Part shown: positions 25,663 through 49,485 of the stretch, piece by piece | Layout of the letters: every line of letters begins with the position of its first letter | Numbering within the stretch: position 1 is the stretch's first letter | Assembly (NCBI RefSeq): GCF_001310275.1 | Contig: NZ_LGYZ01000057.1 | Coordinates: 124,001 to 188,000 of the forward strand | Length of the DNA stretch: 64,000 bases | Reading direction: 5' to 3' | Origin: Nocardia arizonensis | GTDB taxonomy: Bacteria > Actinomycetota > Actinomycetes > Mycobacteriales > Mycobacteriaceae | Notes under the pieces: generated by a model | The model's database searches: none | What the model saw: the letters and a program-made list of their open reading frames with translations, nothing else | Told to the model about the DNA's origin: nothing | Translations under genes and position numbers: made by a program

Positions 25663-27259
25663 TCCCCCCGCCGTGCGGCAGTCGGTATTCGCCGGCCGTC
25701 GCGTGCTCGCGCGCTCGGCGGCCGCCGTGCTGGCCGGTCTGCTGCTGTTCGGCAGCTTCCCGCCGCGCCCATACTGGTTCCTCGCCCCGCTCGGCATCGC
25801 GGTGCTCGCCCTCGTCCTGCGCGGCGGCACATCGCTGCGCGGCGGCTTCGGCTACGGATCGCTGGCCGGACTCGCGTTCTTCCTGCCCCTACTGCCCTGG
25901 ACCGGCATCTACGTCGGCCCGGTCCCGTGGATCGCGCTGTCCACCGCCTGCGCCCTGTTCATCGGGCTGTTCGGTGTGCTGGGCCGGCTGCTCGCGCGCC
26001 TGCCCGCCTGGCCGGTCTGGCTGGCGTCGGCCTGGGTCACCGCCGAGTGGGCCCGCTCGAATTTCCCCTTCGGCGGCTTCCCCTGGGGGCGGGTGGCCTT
26101 CGGGCAGGCCGACGGCTGGTATCTGCCGATGGCGATGCTCGGCGGTCCGGTGCTCATCGGGTTCGCCGTCGCGCTCACCGGAACCCTCGCCGCGGCGCTC
26201 GTCGAACAGCTCGCGACTCACGGGCCCCGGCGCGCGGTCGTCGCGACCGTGGTGGCCGTGATCGCCCTTCCGGTGGCCGGGTTGCTGCTGCGTTCGGCGC
26301 TGCCCGGACCACTCGACGGCGACCGGACGATCGTCGTCGCCGCGGTCCAGGGCAGCGTCCCGCGCCTCGGCCTGGATTTCAACGCCCAGCGCCGCGCGGT
26401 ACTGGACAATCACGTCCGGCGCACCGAGGAATTGGCCGACGAGGTGGCGCAGGGCCGCCTCCGCCGACCCGATGTGGTGATCTGGCCGGAGAACTCCTCC
26501 GATATCGACCCGCTGCGCAATACGGACGCCGCCGCGCTGATCACCCGGGCCTCGGAGAAGGTCGGTGCGCCGATCCTGGTCGGCGCGGTGCTGGTGAACG
26601 CGGACAAGACCACCACGAACTCGGTGATGGTATGGAACGGCGCGCAGGGGCCGGGGGAGCGCCACGACAAGAAGATCATCCAGCCATTCGGCGAGTACCT
26701 GCCGATGCGCGGATTCTTCCGGCTGTTCTCCGACTACGCCGACCGCGCGGGCTACTTCGTGCCCGGCCACGGCGACGGGGCGGTCAACGCCGCCGGCGTC
26801 GATATCGGCGTGGCGACCTGCTACGAGGTCGCATTCGACCGGGCGTTCCGCGATTCCATGGGCGCGGGCGCCGAACTGCTGGCGGTGCCGACCAACAACG
26901 CGACCTTCGGCGACAGCGAGATGACCTATCAGCAATTGGCCATGTCGCGGGTGCGGGCGGTCGAGCACGGCCGGGCGCTGGTGGTGGCCGCGACCTCGGG
27001 TGTCAGCGCCATCGTCACCGCCGACGGCGAAGTGCGTCAGCAGACTTCGCTGTTCGTGCCCGCCGCCCCGGTCGCGGAGTTGCCGCTGCGCCGGGACACG
27101 ACGCTCGCGACCCGGATAGGCGGCGCTCCGGAGGTCGCGTCCGTTATCCTGACCCTCGCCGCGGTGGCCTACGAGCTCTATCGGCGACGAAGGTCGCATC
27201 GCGAGCGGACGGGCGAGCCCGTGGTCCTGCCGGAGATGTCCCCGATCGCGGAGTCGTAG
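25652..27259 (+). CDS. lnt: Apolipoprotein N-acyltransferase (Lnt)
   Basis: The 535-residue membrane protein has about seven N-terminal helices and a periplasm-facing nitrilase domain. Catalytic residues are visible: Glu in VVIWPENSSDID, Lys in HDKKIIQPFGEYLPMRGFF and Cys in GVATCYEVAFD. It transfers an acyl chain to the N-terminal Cys of lipoproteins, the third step after Lgt and LspA. In mycobacteria the same locus encodes Lnt fused or adjacent to the polyprenol-phosphate-mannose synthase Ppm1. Here the protein ends after the last membrane helix without a Ppm domain, and no ppm gene follows. ATG 25652 overlaps the amidohydrolase end. Confidence 0.94.
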   Translation: MSSDPPAVRQSVFAGRRVLARSAAAVLAGLLLFGSFPPRPYWFLAPLGIAVLALVLRGGTSLRGGFGYGSLAGLAFFLPLLPWTGIYVGPVPWIALSTACALFIGLFGVLGRLLARLPAWPVWLASAWVTAEWARSNFPFGGFPWGRVAFGQADGWYLPMAMLGGPVLIGFAVALTGTLAAALVEQLATHGPRRAVVATVVAVIALPVAGLLLRSALPGPLDGDRTIVVAAVQGSVPRLGLDFNAQRRAVLDNHVRRTEELADEVAQGRLRRPDVVIWPENSSDIDPLRNTDAAALITRASEKVGAPILVGAVLVNADKTTTNSVMVWNGAQGPGERHDKKIIQPFGEYLPMRGFFRLFSDYADRAGYFVPGHGDGAVNAAGVDIGVATCYEVAFDRAFRDSMGAGAELLAVPTNNATFGDSEMTYQQLAMSRVRAVEHGRALVVAATSGVSAIVTADGEVRQQTSLFVPAAPVAELPLRRDTTLATRIGGAPEVASVILTLAAVAYELYRRRRSHRERTGEPVVLPEMSPIAES

Positions 27260-27625
27260 GGGTCCGGTTCTTTCCAACCGTACAGTCGGTTCATTGATGA
27301 GGGTTCACCCCGTCGGGGTGGGACCGCGGTGACGCCTGCGGGTTCGCCGGGCGGTTGTGGATGCCGGTGTTCACCGGGGTCCACCTGCGCTTATTCGCAT
27401 TTATTCCCGGAATTTCGGGAAATCTGTCCGGTTTGCGGGAACTTTGCCATCGAAAAGGGTGTTCCGCCAACGCCGTTCGAAGGGACACAAAACTAAAACG
27501 CCGGCCATCCGCCGCGAGAGATGCTCCGAATCATAGGGCGTGGATCAGGTCCTACGGCTGGCGCGCGCGCACGGTCGTGGTGGTGCTCGGGGAGTTGCGT
27601 CAACTGCGGCAGAATGGAGTGTTCG
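27260..27625 (+). promoter_or_regulatory. Leader/promoter region of the NRPS operon
   Basis: This 366-bp gene-free stretch is less GC-rich than its surroundings around 27390-27510. It holds a short hairpin (CACCCC-GTC-GGGGTG, 27306-27320) that could end lnt transcription, a palindrome CCGGTG-TT-CACCGG at 27364-27377 and an 18-bp near-palindrome TTCCCGGAATTTCGGGAA at 27404-27421. The last two are operator candidates for the NRPS. No regulator gene accompanies the NRPS, so the binder is unknown. No tRNA or small gene was found. Confidence 0.5.
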
Positions 27626-41322
<13,697 letters not shown>

Positions 41323-41326
<4 letters not shown>

Positions 41327-41543
41327 CTCGCCGCGAGCGATCGACCGCCGACCCCGGGTGCGATCTCACCGAGATGGCCCCGTCCCCGCACCACGCCGAT
41401 GCCGTGACGCCGACCGTCGAGCGCCCGCTCCCGCACGGTCCCGCGCTCTACGACTTCGCCGCCCTGGCGCGCAATACCCGGCTGCGTGGCGGTGCGCGTC
41501 CGCCGGCGCCGCGCACCGCAGTCGCCGACAGCGAGGTGAGCCG

Positions 41544-41547
<4 letters not shown>
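41323..41547 (+). CDS. 74-residue protein coupled between the NRPS and its exporter, unknown
   Basis: The GTG start overlaps the NRPS stop (GTGA) and its own stop overlaps the ATPase start (ATGA), so it is translationally coupled on both sides. That is strong evidence of a real gene. The product is polar, rich in Pro, Arg, Ala and His, with no signal or membrane segment; the middle reads RPLPHGPALYDFAALARNTR. It is not an MbtH-like protein, since the Trp and NPDGQ-type motifs are missing. It could be an NRPS accessory, a chaperone for the exporter, or a disordered linker remnant. No function is assigned. Confidence 0.7.
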
Positions 41548-42535
<988 letters not shown>

Positions 42536-42539
<4 letters not shown>

Positions 42540-43420
42540 GCGTCGCGGGAACCGTTGCGAAAGACCAGGTCCCGACGTCGGATTCGGCTCCGGCGGAGCC
42601 GACGGCCTGCGTGGAGGTCACGGCGACGCGGTTGCGGATCTTCCGCGACAGCGCGATCGTGGCCTACCGCAATCTGCTCACCATCCTGCGGGTGCCGACG
42701 CTGCTGGTCACCGCGACCATCCAGCCGCTGATGTTCGTATTCCTGTTCGCCTATATCTTCGGCGCGTCACTGGGCGGTAGTCAGTACCGAGAATTCCTGC
42801 TCGCGGGCATCTTCGCGCAGACGGTGGCCTTCAACGCCGCGTTCACCACCGTCGGCCTGGCAGGCGACCTGCACACCGGCATCATCGACCGGATGCGCAC
42901 GCTGCCCATGTCGCGGCTGGCCGTGCTGATGGGCCGCACCCTGTCGGACCTGGTGGTGAACGTGCTCAGCCTGATCGTCATGGTCGGCTGCGGCTACATC
43001 GTCGGCTGGCGCGTGAACGGCGGCCTCGCCGACGCGACGCTGGCCTTCGGCATCATCCTGCTGTTCGCCTTCGCCATGTCGTGGGTGGGAGCGCTGACCG
43101 GTCTGCTGTCGCCGACCGTGGAGGTGGCCCAGAGCGCGGGCCTGATCTGGTTGTTCCCGCTGTCGTTCATCTCCTCGGCGTTCATCTCGGCCCAGACCCT
43201 GCCCGGCCCGCTGCGCACCATCGCCGAATGGAATCCGATCACCGCGGTGGCGGGCGCGGGGCGCGAACTCTTCGACAACGGCTCGCCGCCCACCTTCGCC
43301 CCCGCCACCGGCTGGGCCGCCGAGCATTGTGTGCTCTACGCCGTCATCTGCTCGGTCGTGATCCTGGCGGTGGCCATGCCGCTGGCACTGCTGCGCTACC
43401 GCAAGGTCGCCAGTCACTGA
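42536..43420 (+). CDS. DrrB-type ABC-2 exporter permease
   Basis: The 294-residue ABC-2 permease has six membrane segments between residues about 55 and 285. An N-terminal cytosolic region of about 45 residues precedes the first helix. The ABC-2 signature region IDRMRTLPMSRLAVLMGRTL, at about residues 119-138, aligns with DrrB and Mycobacterium DrrB/DrrC. It pairs with the preceding ATPase as a two-component exporter, and being the last gene of the NRPS operon suggests product export or self-protection. A strong hairpin follows at 43438-43473. Confidence 0.93.
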
Positions 43421-43437
43421 CACCCGCCCGGACCATG

Positions 43438-43473
43438 CCGAAGGCCGCCTCCCCTCGGGGAAGCGGCCTTCGG
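43438..43473. terminator. Bidirectional terminator between exporter permease and rbpA
   Basis: A hairpin with 17-bp arms (left begins CCGAAGGCCGCC, right ends GCGGCCTTCGG), one mismatch and a TC loop lies midway between the convergent permease and rbpA genes. A short T-run (TTT) follows on the plus strand. The perfect placement supports a terminator serving both genes. Confidence 0.85.
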
Positions 43474-43486
43474 TTTCGCGGTGCCG

Positions 43487-43822
43487 TCAGGCGCGGCGAC
43501 GGGTCTTGAGCAGTTCCAGACGCTCCTTGAGCAGCTCCTCGAGCTCGTCCTTGCTACGACGCTCCAGCAGCATGTCCCAGTGCGTGCGCGGCGGCTTGAC
43601 CTTCTTGGCCTCCTGCGTGGTGCCCTCGATGAGGACGCCCTCCTGGCCGTTGCGGCACAGCCAGGTGGGAGGGATCTCGGCGTCGTCGGCGAAGGGAACG
43701 TCGAACTCCTCGCCGTTGTCGGTGCGGTACCGGGCAATCCGACGCGGCGCCAGGTCGTGGTCGCGATCGGTCTCGTAGCTCACCGCTCCGAGCCGACTGC
43801 CCCGGAGTACGCGATCTGCCAT
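43487..43822 (-). CDS. rbpA: RNA polymerase-binding protein RbpA
   Basis: The 111-residue protein has the full RbpA layout. The N-terminal tail (MADRVLRGSRLGAVSYETDR) is followed by a core domain with RRIARYRTDNGEEFDVPFAD and TWLCRNGQEGVLIEG, a basic linker (KKVKPPRTHWDML) and the sigma-interaction helix (RSKDELEELLKERLELLK). RbpA binds RNA polymerase and group I/II sigma factors, stabilises promoter open complexes and affects rifampicin tolerance. The gene is convergent with the NRPS operon and divergent from a zinc-finger-like protein. Confidence 0.97.
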   Translation of the reverse strand: MADRVLRGSRLGAVSYETDRDHDLAPRRIARYRTDNGEEFDVPFADDAEIPPTWLCRNGQEGVLIEGTTQEAKKVKPPRTHWDMLLERRSKDELEELLKERLELLKTRRRA

Positions 43823-44058
43823 GGTGTGCCTCTCCCTGTGTGCTCGAGTCTGTATTGCGCTTGGACCATTGATTCCCTGCGGATTATCGGTTCAACGCTC
43901 GGACCTGCCCGAATAGTTCCCGCCCCGGCGACGGAGAACCGTGTCATCGTAGTCCCCGGACGCCCGCGCGCGGCGCTCGCCCCGGCGCGCGTCACGGATT
44001 GCCAAGTACCGCAACATCAATTGGCGCGGTCTCCGCGGGCGGGGCTATCGTGTGCGGC

Positions 44059-44412
44059 GTGCCTCATACAGCCGGGTCGGGCAGTGCCGCCGCGGAACGT
44101 CATCTGTCCTGTCTCTGGTGTGGGCGCCATATCGTGGAATCGGAGTCCGGCAGGCGTCGTCGTTACTGCCGCCAATCCTGTCGCCAGCGCGCCTACGAAC
44201 ACCGCAACAGCCTCAAGGGCACCGGCATCCCGGACGATTCGGTGGTGCTCAGCGCGCAGGAGGCGGCGGATCTGGCAGATCGGTGGTTCGCGGCGCGGTG
44301 TGCCGCCGAGGACATCGCGACCGCCATCGAGGAGGGCGCGAACGTGGCCGAACTGGCCGTGCTGAGCCGGACCCTGGTCGAACTCACCCGAGAGGCCGAA
44401 CGGCTGCGCTGA
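44059..44412 (+). CDS. Small zinc-finger-like protein beside rbpA
   Basis: A 117-residue protein with a four-Cys motif near the N-terminus (CLWCGRHI, then RRRRYCRQSCRQRAY), suggesting a small zinc ribbon that could bind nucleic acid, followed by acidic helical sequence. It is divergent from rbpA, as the conserved hypothetical gene Rv2049c is from rbpA in M. tuberculosis, and may be its counterpart. GTG 44059 lies 7 nt after TATCGT (44046-44051), fitting a leaderless start. Its 3' end overlaps the convergent membrane-protein gene by 29 bp. Confidence 0.8.
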   Translation: MPHTAGSGSAAAERHLSCLWCGRHIVESESGRRRRYCRQSCRQRAYEHRNSLKGTGIPDDSVVLSAQEAADLADRWFAARCAAEDIATAIEEGANVAELAVLSRTLVELTREAERLR

Positions 44413-45454
44413 CCGGCGCGCCGCGGACCGCTCGCCTGCCGCGCAGATAGACCAGCACGATCAGCCCCGTGACGGTGCTGAGCAGTCCGGCGGCCACCGC
44501 GAGGGTGGTGGCGTCCGGGTGGACCAGCGACTGGGCGCGCATCGCCTGCCAGAACACCAGACCGAACAGCCCGGTGTAGCCGAAGGCCAGTACGCCGATC
44601 AGTTCGGCGCGGGTGCGCGCACCGCGCAACCACTCGTACCGGGGCGCCAGCCGGGCCGCAACGAAGACGGCGAGCAGCAGGATCTGAATGCCGTGCAACC
44701 CCACGAAATGCGGGATGCGCAGGTCGCCGCCGATCGTGCTCCAGTGCGTGATCGGCATGCCGACCGCATCGCGCGGTGCGTCGGTGCGTTCGGCGGGGTG
44801 GATGACCGTGTGGCCCGCGAGCAGGGTCACCGGACGGCCGCGCGCGTCGAGGACGCGCTGCTGACCGGTGAATCCCATGAGGTATGCCTGCGCCATGCCG
44901 AGCACCGCGAGTACGAGCCCGGCGCGGATGGCGACCGTGGTGGGCCGGTCGACCAGTCGCTGCCAGGACAGGACGAGCACGATCGCGAGATTCGCCAGGA
45001 ACAGTCCGGGCACTCCTGACAGGAAGATCTGCTGCCCGATCCGGTTGACGGTGTCGGTATCGGAGTCGTTGAAGTGACTGAAGCTGCCCCGTGTCGCCTG
45101 CACAGCGATGAATCCGACGTCGATCAGTCCGGTGACGGCGAAGACGGTGCCGAGCCACCAGGTCGCGCGGCGCCCGCGATGCGGCAGCGAGAGCAGCCAG
45201 GCAAGGGTCAGTCCGTAGAGAGCGAAGGCGACACCGAACTTCCACGGTTTCAACCAGACCGATTCCCCGAGCACCATGCGGTCGTCGGCGATCATGCCGA
45301 CGGTCGAGACCGCCGCCAGCGCGGCCATCGCGGCAGCCGTGCCGAGCAGGGGGCGGTGCGGACGTCCGCGTCGCGTCGCGTCGGAGACCGGTCTCGCGCG
45401 CCGCCGTCCCGGGATGTAATCCGTTATCGCTGAATCGAAATCGATGGTCGACAT
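44384..45454 (-). CDS. Polytopic membrane protein, unknown
   Basis: The 356-residue protein has seven to eight membrane helices starting near residue 38. A conserved-looking first segment has LGESVWLKPWKFGVAFALYG, and an external loop between helices carries HTVIHPAERTDAP and HWSTIGGDLRIPHFVGLHGI, where several His residues could bind metal or haem. I recognise no family with confidence. ATG 45454 is chosen because the sequence upstream is Arg/Pro-rich and not membrane-like. The 243-bp gap to the next gene holds no further gene. Confidence 0.75.
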   Translation of the reverse strand: MSTIDFDSAITDYIPGRRRARPVSDATRRGRPHRPLLGTAAAMAALAAVSTVGMIADDRMVLGESVWLKPWKFGVAFALYGLTLAWLLSLPHRGRRATWWLGTVFAVTGLIDVGFIAVQATRGSFSHFNDSDTDTVNRIGQQIFLSGVPGLFLANLAIVLVLSWQRLVDRPTTVAIRAGLVLAVLGMAQAYLMGFTGQQRVLDARGRPVTLLAGHTVIHPAERTDAPRDAVGMPITHWSTIGGDLRIPHFVGLHGIQILLLAVFVAARLAPRYEWLRGARTRAELIGVLAFGYTGLFGLVFWQAMRAQSLVHPDATTLAVAAGLLSTVTGLIVLVYLRGRRAVRGAPVSAAVRPLG

Positions 45455-45697
45455 GATCCGACGGTAGGAATCGGCGGCCCCGCGGCACGTCCCGCGTCGG
45501 GGCCATTCGCGAGTAGTACCGGGGTAGCGCACGCGGGCGGACGGGCGAACCCGGGTAGGGGGTTGGCGTGAGCCTCGGATCGACCGCGTGAACCAGGTGC
45601 CGGATCGCAGAGCCGGCACGGCCACCGGTCGCGAGTCCGCCGGCCGGCTCGGGGACGGACGGTGTGCCCTCGGTGCTGAAGGCTCGCCGGAGTCCGC

Positions 45698-46678
45698 TCA
45701 GCCGACCCGGCGGTAGGGGGCGCGGCGGCGCTCGGTACCCGGCCAGGTGCGCCTGGCCAGTTGCCTGTCGACCGCGTCGGCCACCTCGGCGACGCCGATG
45801 CGCAACAGTCCCGGATCGGGGGTGTCGGCCTCGGGATCGCCGATCCGACCGGCCCACAGCACGGCGTGCCTGCCGAGCAGGTGCGGCGGCGGTCCACTGT
45901 GGTGCGGCGGCCTCGGCCCGTACATCAAGACCGTGCGGGTGCCGAAGGCCGTGGCCAACTGCGCGACGCCGGTATCGCCGCACACCACCAGCGCGGCCTC
46001 GGCGACCGTGGCCGCCAACTCGATGAGGTTCTGTTCCCCCGCCAGCACCCGGCCCACCGGAAGTCCGGCGCGCGCGGCGATGCTCAGGGCGATATCGCGC
46101 TCGAATTCGTCACCGGTGATCACCACGTCCCGCCCGACCACCAGCAGATGCCGGATCACGGCCGCGAACCGATCCGGCGGCCAGCGCCGCGCGGGCGCGC
46201 CCGCCCCGATGTGCACCACGACGCAATCGCGATGGCTGATGGTCGACACCGGCGGCACCAGACCCAGATTGCGCCGGTCGGCGTCGATACCGGCCGATTC
46301 GAGCAGATGACACCACCGCTCGACCTCGTGCACGTCGGTGTGCCACACCGGACCGTCGAGATCGGGGAAGGCCGGATTGCGGTAGCTGAGAACCCGTTCG
46401 GGATCGGTCCCGGTGAGTACGGCGATGCTCTCGGTATCCGGTCCGTGCAGATTCACCGCCAGCCGCGGACGCGGGCCGTCCCAGCGCAACGCCGCGGGCT
46501 CGGCGGTGGGCAGCATCGTGTCGACCGAGGCGATCAGGTCGATGACCGGCTTGAGCCGCTGCGGGGCGGCCAGCACGATCTGGTCGCGCGGCTCGGCCCG
46601 GCGCAGCGCACGAAGTGCCGGGATCGCGGTGAGCAAGTCACCGAGTCCGCGTGCCCGCAGCACGAGTACTACCGCCAC
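45698..46678 (-). CDS. GT9 (heptosyltransferase-like) glycosyltransferase
   Basis: A protein of about 326 residues with the GT9 GT-B fold. The N-terminal Rossmann begins VAVVLVLRARGLGDLLTAIP, the C-terminal domain has VVVHIGAGAPARRWPPDRFA near residue 156, and the nucleotide-sugar site is VVCGDTGVAQLATAFGTRTV near 234. GT9 enzymes add heptose in Gram-negative LPS but occur in actinomycetes in envelope or secondary-metabolite glycosylation. The acceptor is unknown. GTG 46678 fits the AGGAG site 6 nt upstream. A role in decorating the nearby NRPS product is possible but unsupported. Confidence 0.85.
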   Translation of the reverse strand: MAVVLVLRARGLGDLLTAIPALRALRRAEPRDQIVLAAPQRLKPVIDLIASVDTMLPTAEPAALRWDGPRPRLAVNLHGPDTESIAVLTGTDPERVLSYRNPAFPDLDGPVWHTDVHEVERWCHLLESAGIDADRRNLGLVPPVSTISHRDCVVVHIGAGAPARRWPPDRFAAVIRHLLVVGRDVVITGDEFERDIALSIAARAGLPVGRVLAGEQNLIELAATVAEAALVVCGDTGVAQLATAFGTRTVLMYGPRPPHHSGPPPHLLGRHAVLWAGRIGDPEADTPDPGLLRIGVAEVADAVDRQLARRTWPGTERRRAPYRRVG

Positions 46679-46866
46679 CCTCAACTCCTAGCCACCCGAG
46701 ACCCGCGAACCGACGCGACCCGTCGCAAAGGGGGAAAGGGTCACTCTCGATTACTTCCCCCGCGCCCGCGGCGGTAAACCCCGTCCCGGTGCGGTGATAT
46801 CGATCGCACGACCGGGTGGATCGCAGTAATGTCGCAGGTAGCGGCCCCTACAGCAAGGAGTAACCG

Positions 46867-47277
46867 ATGGTCTCCAGGCTCAATCCGTATCTCGGCTTCG
46901 GCGAGAACGCTCGTGCGGCGCTCGAGTTCTATCGCGACATCTTCGGTGGCACGCTCACCCTCAGCACCTTCGGCGAATTCGGCGACAAGGACGCGCCGGG
47001 CGCCGATCTGATCATGCACGGCATGTTGGAGACGCCCGGCGGTTTCACGCTCATGGCCGCCGACACCCCGCCCGGAATGGATTACTCACCCGGCAGCAGT
47101 ATCTCGGTCAGCCTCAGCGGTGACGACGCCGAGGAACTGCGCGGGTGGTGGGAGCGGCTGTCGACGGGCGGGGTGATCAGCGTCCCGCTGGAGAAGCAGA
47201 TGTGGGGCGACGAGTTCGGCATGTGCCAGGACAAGTTCGGCGTCGCCTGGATGGTGAACATCGCCGCGCGGGGGTAG
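46867..47277 (+). CDS. PhnB/YjdN-like VOC protein
   Basis: The 136-residue single-domain VOC protein has RLNPYLGFGENARAALEFYR, LIMHGMLETPGGFTLMAADT and a C-terminal WGDEFGMCQDKFGVAWMVNI strand. This matches the PhnB-like (3-demethylubiquinone-9 methyltransferase-like) subgroup, whose biochemical activity is mostly undefined. ATG 46867 follows AAGGAG. It appears to be a single-gene unit. Confidence 0.88.
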   Translation: MVSRLNPYLGFGENARAALEFYRDIFGGTLTLSTFGEFGDKDAPGADLIMHGMLETPGGFTLMAADTPPGMDYSPGSSISVSLSGDDAEELRGWWERLSTGGVISVPLEKQMWGDEFGMCQDKFGVAWMVNIAARG

Positions 47278-47338
47278 TCGGCGGCGCGTCTGTAGCAAAT
47301 CTCCAGAAAACCAGTGGCGTGCAGCATAACATCAGGTA

Positions 47339-47917
47339 ATGACCGCAAACAGTGTGCTAGAGGGTCCCTTGCAGACGCTCGCGAAAACTGCCTGGCAATC
47401 GGTTATGGTCATCGGCCTGCTTTCGGTGGTCCTCGGCATCATGATGTTGGTGTGGACAAGGCCGACCCTGGTCGTGGCGGGCATCCTGTTCGGCATATAC
47501 CTGGTGGTCACCGGCGTCCTGCAATTGGCCGCCGCGTTCGGCACCAGTGTCAGTGCCGGGATGCGCGTGCTGCTGTTCGTGACCGGTGTGCTGTGCATCA
47601 TCATCGGCATCTTCTGTTTCCGTGACGAGCTGGCCTCGATCATGTTGCTCGGGCTGTGGATCGGTATCGGATGGCTGTTCCGCGGTATCGCGATCCTCAT
47701 GGGCGCGGTCTCGGAACCGGTGCCGGGGCGCGGATGGCAGATCTTCTTCGGCGTGCTCACCGCGATCGCGGGCGTCGTGCTGATCGTCTGGCCGATCACG
47801 TCCACGGCGACGCTGGTTCTGGTCGCCGGTATCTGGCTGATCGTGCTCGGCGTCATGGAGATGATCACGGCCTTCGGTATCCGCAAGGACGCCAAGGGAA
47901 TTCCCGCGGGCGTCTGA
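47339..47917 (+). CDS. HdeD-family (DUF308) membrane protein
   Basis: A 192-residue protein with six membrane helices arranged as three hairpins, typical of HdeD/DUF308 (VMVIGLLSVVLGIMMLVWTR; VLLFVTGVLCIIIGIFCFRD; FFGVLTAIAGVVLIVWPITS). E. coli HdeD contributes to acid resistance; the role in actinomycetes is unknown. ATG 47339 lies 6 nt after TAACAT (47327-47332), so it is probably leaderless. Confidence 0.9.
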   Translation: MTANSVLEGPLQTLAKTAWQSVMVIGLLSVVLGIMMLVWTRPTLVVAGILFGIYLVVTGVLQLAAAFGTSVSAGMRVLLFVTGVLCIIIGIFCFRDELASIMLLGLWIGIGWLFRGIAILMGAVSEPVPGRGWQIFFGVLTAIAGVVLIVWPITSTATLVLVAGIWLIVLGVMEMITAFGIRKDAKGIPAGV

Positions 47918-48081
47918 CCACGGCGGGCGGGCATCCGGTCGGCGCCGCGGTGTCGACCGGAGTTCTCGCGTCCGTGCCGCCGGATGCCGCCTGCCCTGCG
48001 ACACACCGAAATAACCCCAGCTAGACATGCCTTTTCCGGCTATGTCGAGATTGCCCGGACTTTCTGTGTTGTGCTCGTCGG

Positions 48082-49485
48082 GTGAGCCGAGTCCACTTGG
48101 GGCACATATTCCACGTCGCCGGACGTCCGACCGTCCAGGACGCGGCGCGGGCCCTGATCTCGGTGCCCGACGGCGCCTTGCTGATCGGCGACGACGGTCG
48201 CATCCGCTACTGCGGCGACCGGGCCGGGCTGCCCGCCGAGGCGCGGGTCGCGCCGGTGGTCGATCACCGGCCCGGATATCTGCTGCCCGGATTCGTCGAC
48301 ACCCATATTCATTTCCCGCAGACCTACGCCGGTGACGCTTACGGCGGCGGTCAACTGCTGGAATGGCTGACCCGGTGCATCTATCCGGCCGAGGCCCGCT
48401 TCGCCGATCCGGGATTCGCCCGCCTGGCCGCCGCCGAATTCTGCGCCCGGCGCGTCGCGGCGGGCACCACCGCGGCGATGGTCTTCGGTTCGGCCTTCCG
48501 GCACGCGCAGGACGCGCTGTTCGGCGAGACGCACCGGCGCGGATTGCGCATGGTCAGCGGGCGCGGCATCCAGACCACCGGCGACGCGGCGACGGCCCCG
48601 CTGCTGATCGGCGAATCGGAGGTGGTCGCGGCCACCCGCGCCGAGATCGACGCCTGGCATGCCGCCGACACCGGCGATGTGGACACCGCGCTGCTGCACG
48701 TGGCGATCGTGCCGCGCTTCGCGCTGTCGGTGACCCGCGAGACGCTCTACAACCTCGGCGAACTCTACGACTCGGTGCGCGATCGCGGGGTGTACTTCCA
48801 CTCGCACCTCAACGAGAACGCCCGGCCCGGCTCAGGCGAGGTCGACACCACCAAGCGGGTGTACGAGGTGCGGTCCTATCTCGACACCTACGACGGGCGC
48901 TTCCTGCCCGGTTCGGCGGTCGGCGGCAGCAGCCTGTTGGGCAGACGCAGCATTCTCGCGCATGCCGTGCACTGTCAGGACGCCGAACTCGCCCGCATGG
49001 CCGAGACCGGATGCTCCATCGCGCACTGCCCGGTATCCCAGCAGTTCCTTGGGTCGGGCACGATGCCGTGGCGACGCACGATCGCCTCAGGGGTCACGGT
49101 GGCCGCGGGAACCGACTACGGCGGCGGCGACGAATGGACGATTCCGAGGGTGCTGGCGAGCGCGTTCAAGGTGCACATTTCCGAGCCGGGGGACGACGGT
49201 ATCTCGCTGCATCCGGCGCAACTGCTGTTCACCGGTACCCTCGCTGGCGCGCGTGCCCTCGACATGGAGGACCGGTTCGGCAATTTCGATCTCGGCAAGG
49301 AGGCCGATTTCGTGGTGGTGGACCCGGCGGGCTCGCCCGCGCTCGCCGCCACCCTGGCGCACGGGATCCGGTCCGACGAACCGGCCTCGGCCCGCGATCA
49401 GACCCTGTTCGCCCTGCTCATGGGCCTGGACGAACGCGCCGTCGCGCAGGTCTACGTGCAGGGCCGCCGTATCGACGACCGGTGA
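48082..49485 (+). CDS. guaD: Guanine deaminase
   Basis: The 467-residue amidohydrolase converts guanine to xanthine in purine salvage or degradation. Guanine-deaminase hallmarks are PGFVDTHIHFPQTYAGDAYG near residue 73, a metal-ligand His in YFHSHLNENARPGSGEV, a His in ILAHAVHCQDAELARMAETG and the catalytic Asp in VAAGTDYGGGDEWTIPR. GTG 48082 is the first plausible start. Its stop overlaps the next gene by 4 bp, so the pair is co-translated. Confidence 0.92.
   Translation: MSRVHLGHIFHVAGRPTVQDAARALISVPDGALLIGDDGRIRYCGDRAGLPAEARVAPVVDHRPGYLLPGFVDTHIHFPQTYAGDAYGGGQLLEWLTRCIYPAEARFADPGFARLAAAEFCARRVAAGTTAAMVFGSAFRHAQDALFGETHRRGLRMVSGRGIQTTGDAATAPLLIGESEVVAATRAEIDAWHAADTGDVDTALLHVAIVPRFALSVTRETLYNLGELYDSVRDRGVYFHSHLNENARPGSGEVDTTKRVYEVRSYLDTYDGRFLPGSAVGGSSLLGRRSILAHAVHCQDAELARMAETGCSIAHCPVSQQFLGSGTMPWRRTIASGVTVAAGTDYGGGDEWTIPRVLASAFKVHISEPGDDGISLHPAQLLFTGTLAGARALDMEDRFGNFDLGKEADFVVVDPAGSPALAATLAHGIRSDEPASARDQTLFALLMGLDERAVAQVYVQGRRIDDR

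Noticed and set aside
27500-27625. An earlier NRPS start at ATG 27521
   Set aside because: It adds a Trp/Arg/Cys-rich segment unlike C domains and lacks a ribosome site, while GGAG precedes ATG 27626.
48363-49481. Extension of the ABM protein upstream through guaD
   Set aside because: The upstream part is the frame-shifted shadow of guanine deaminase. GTG 49482 coupled to the guaD stop is the natural start.
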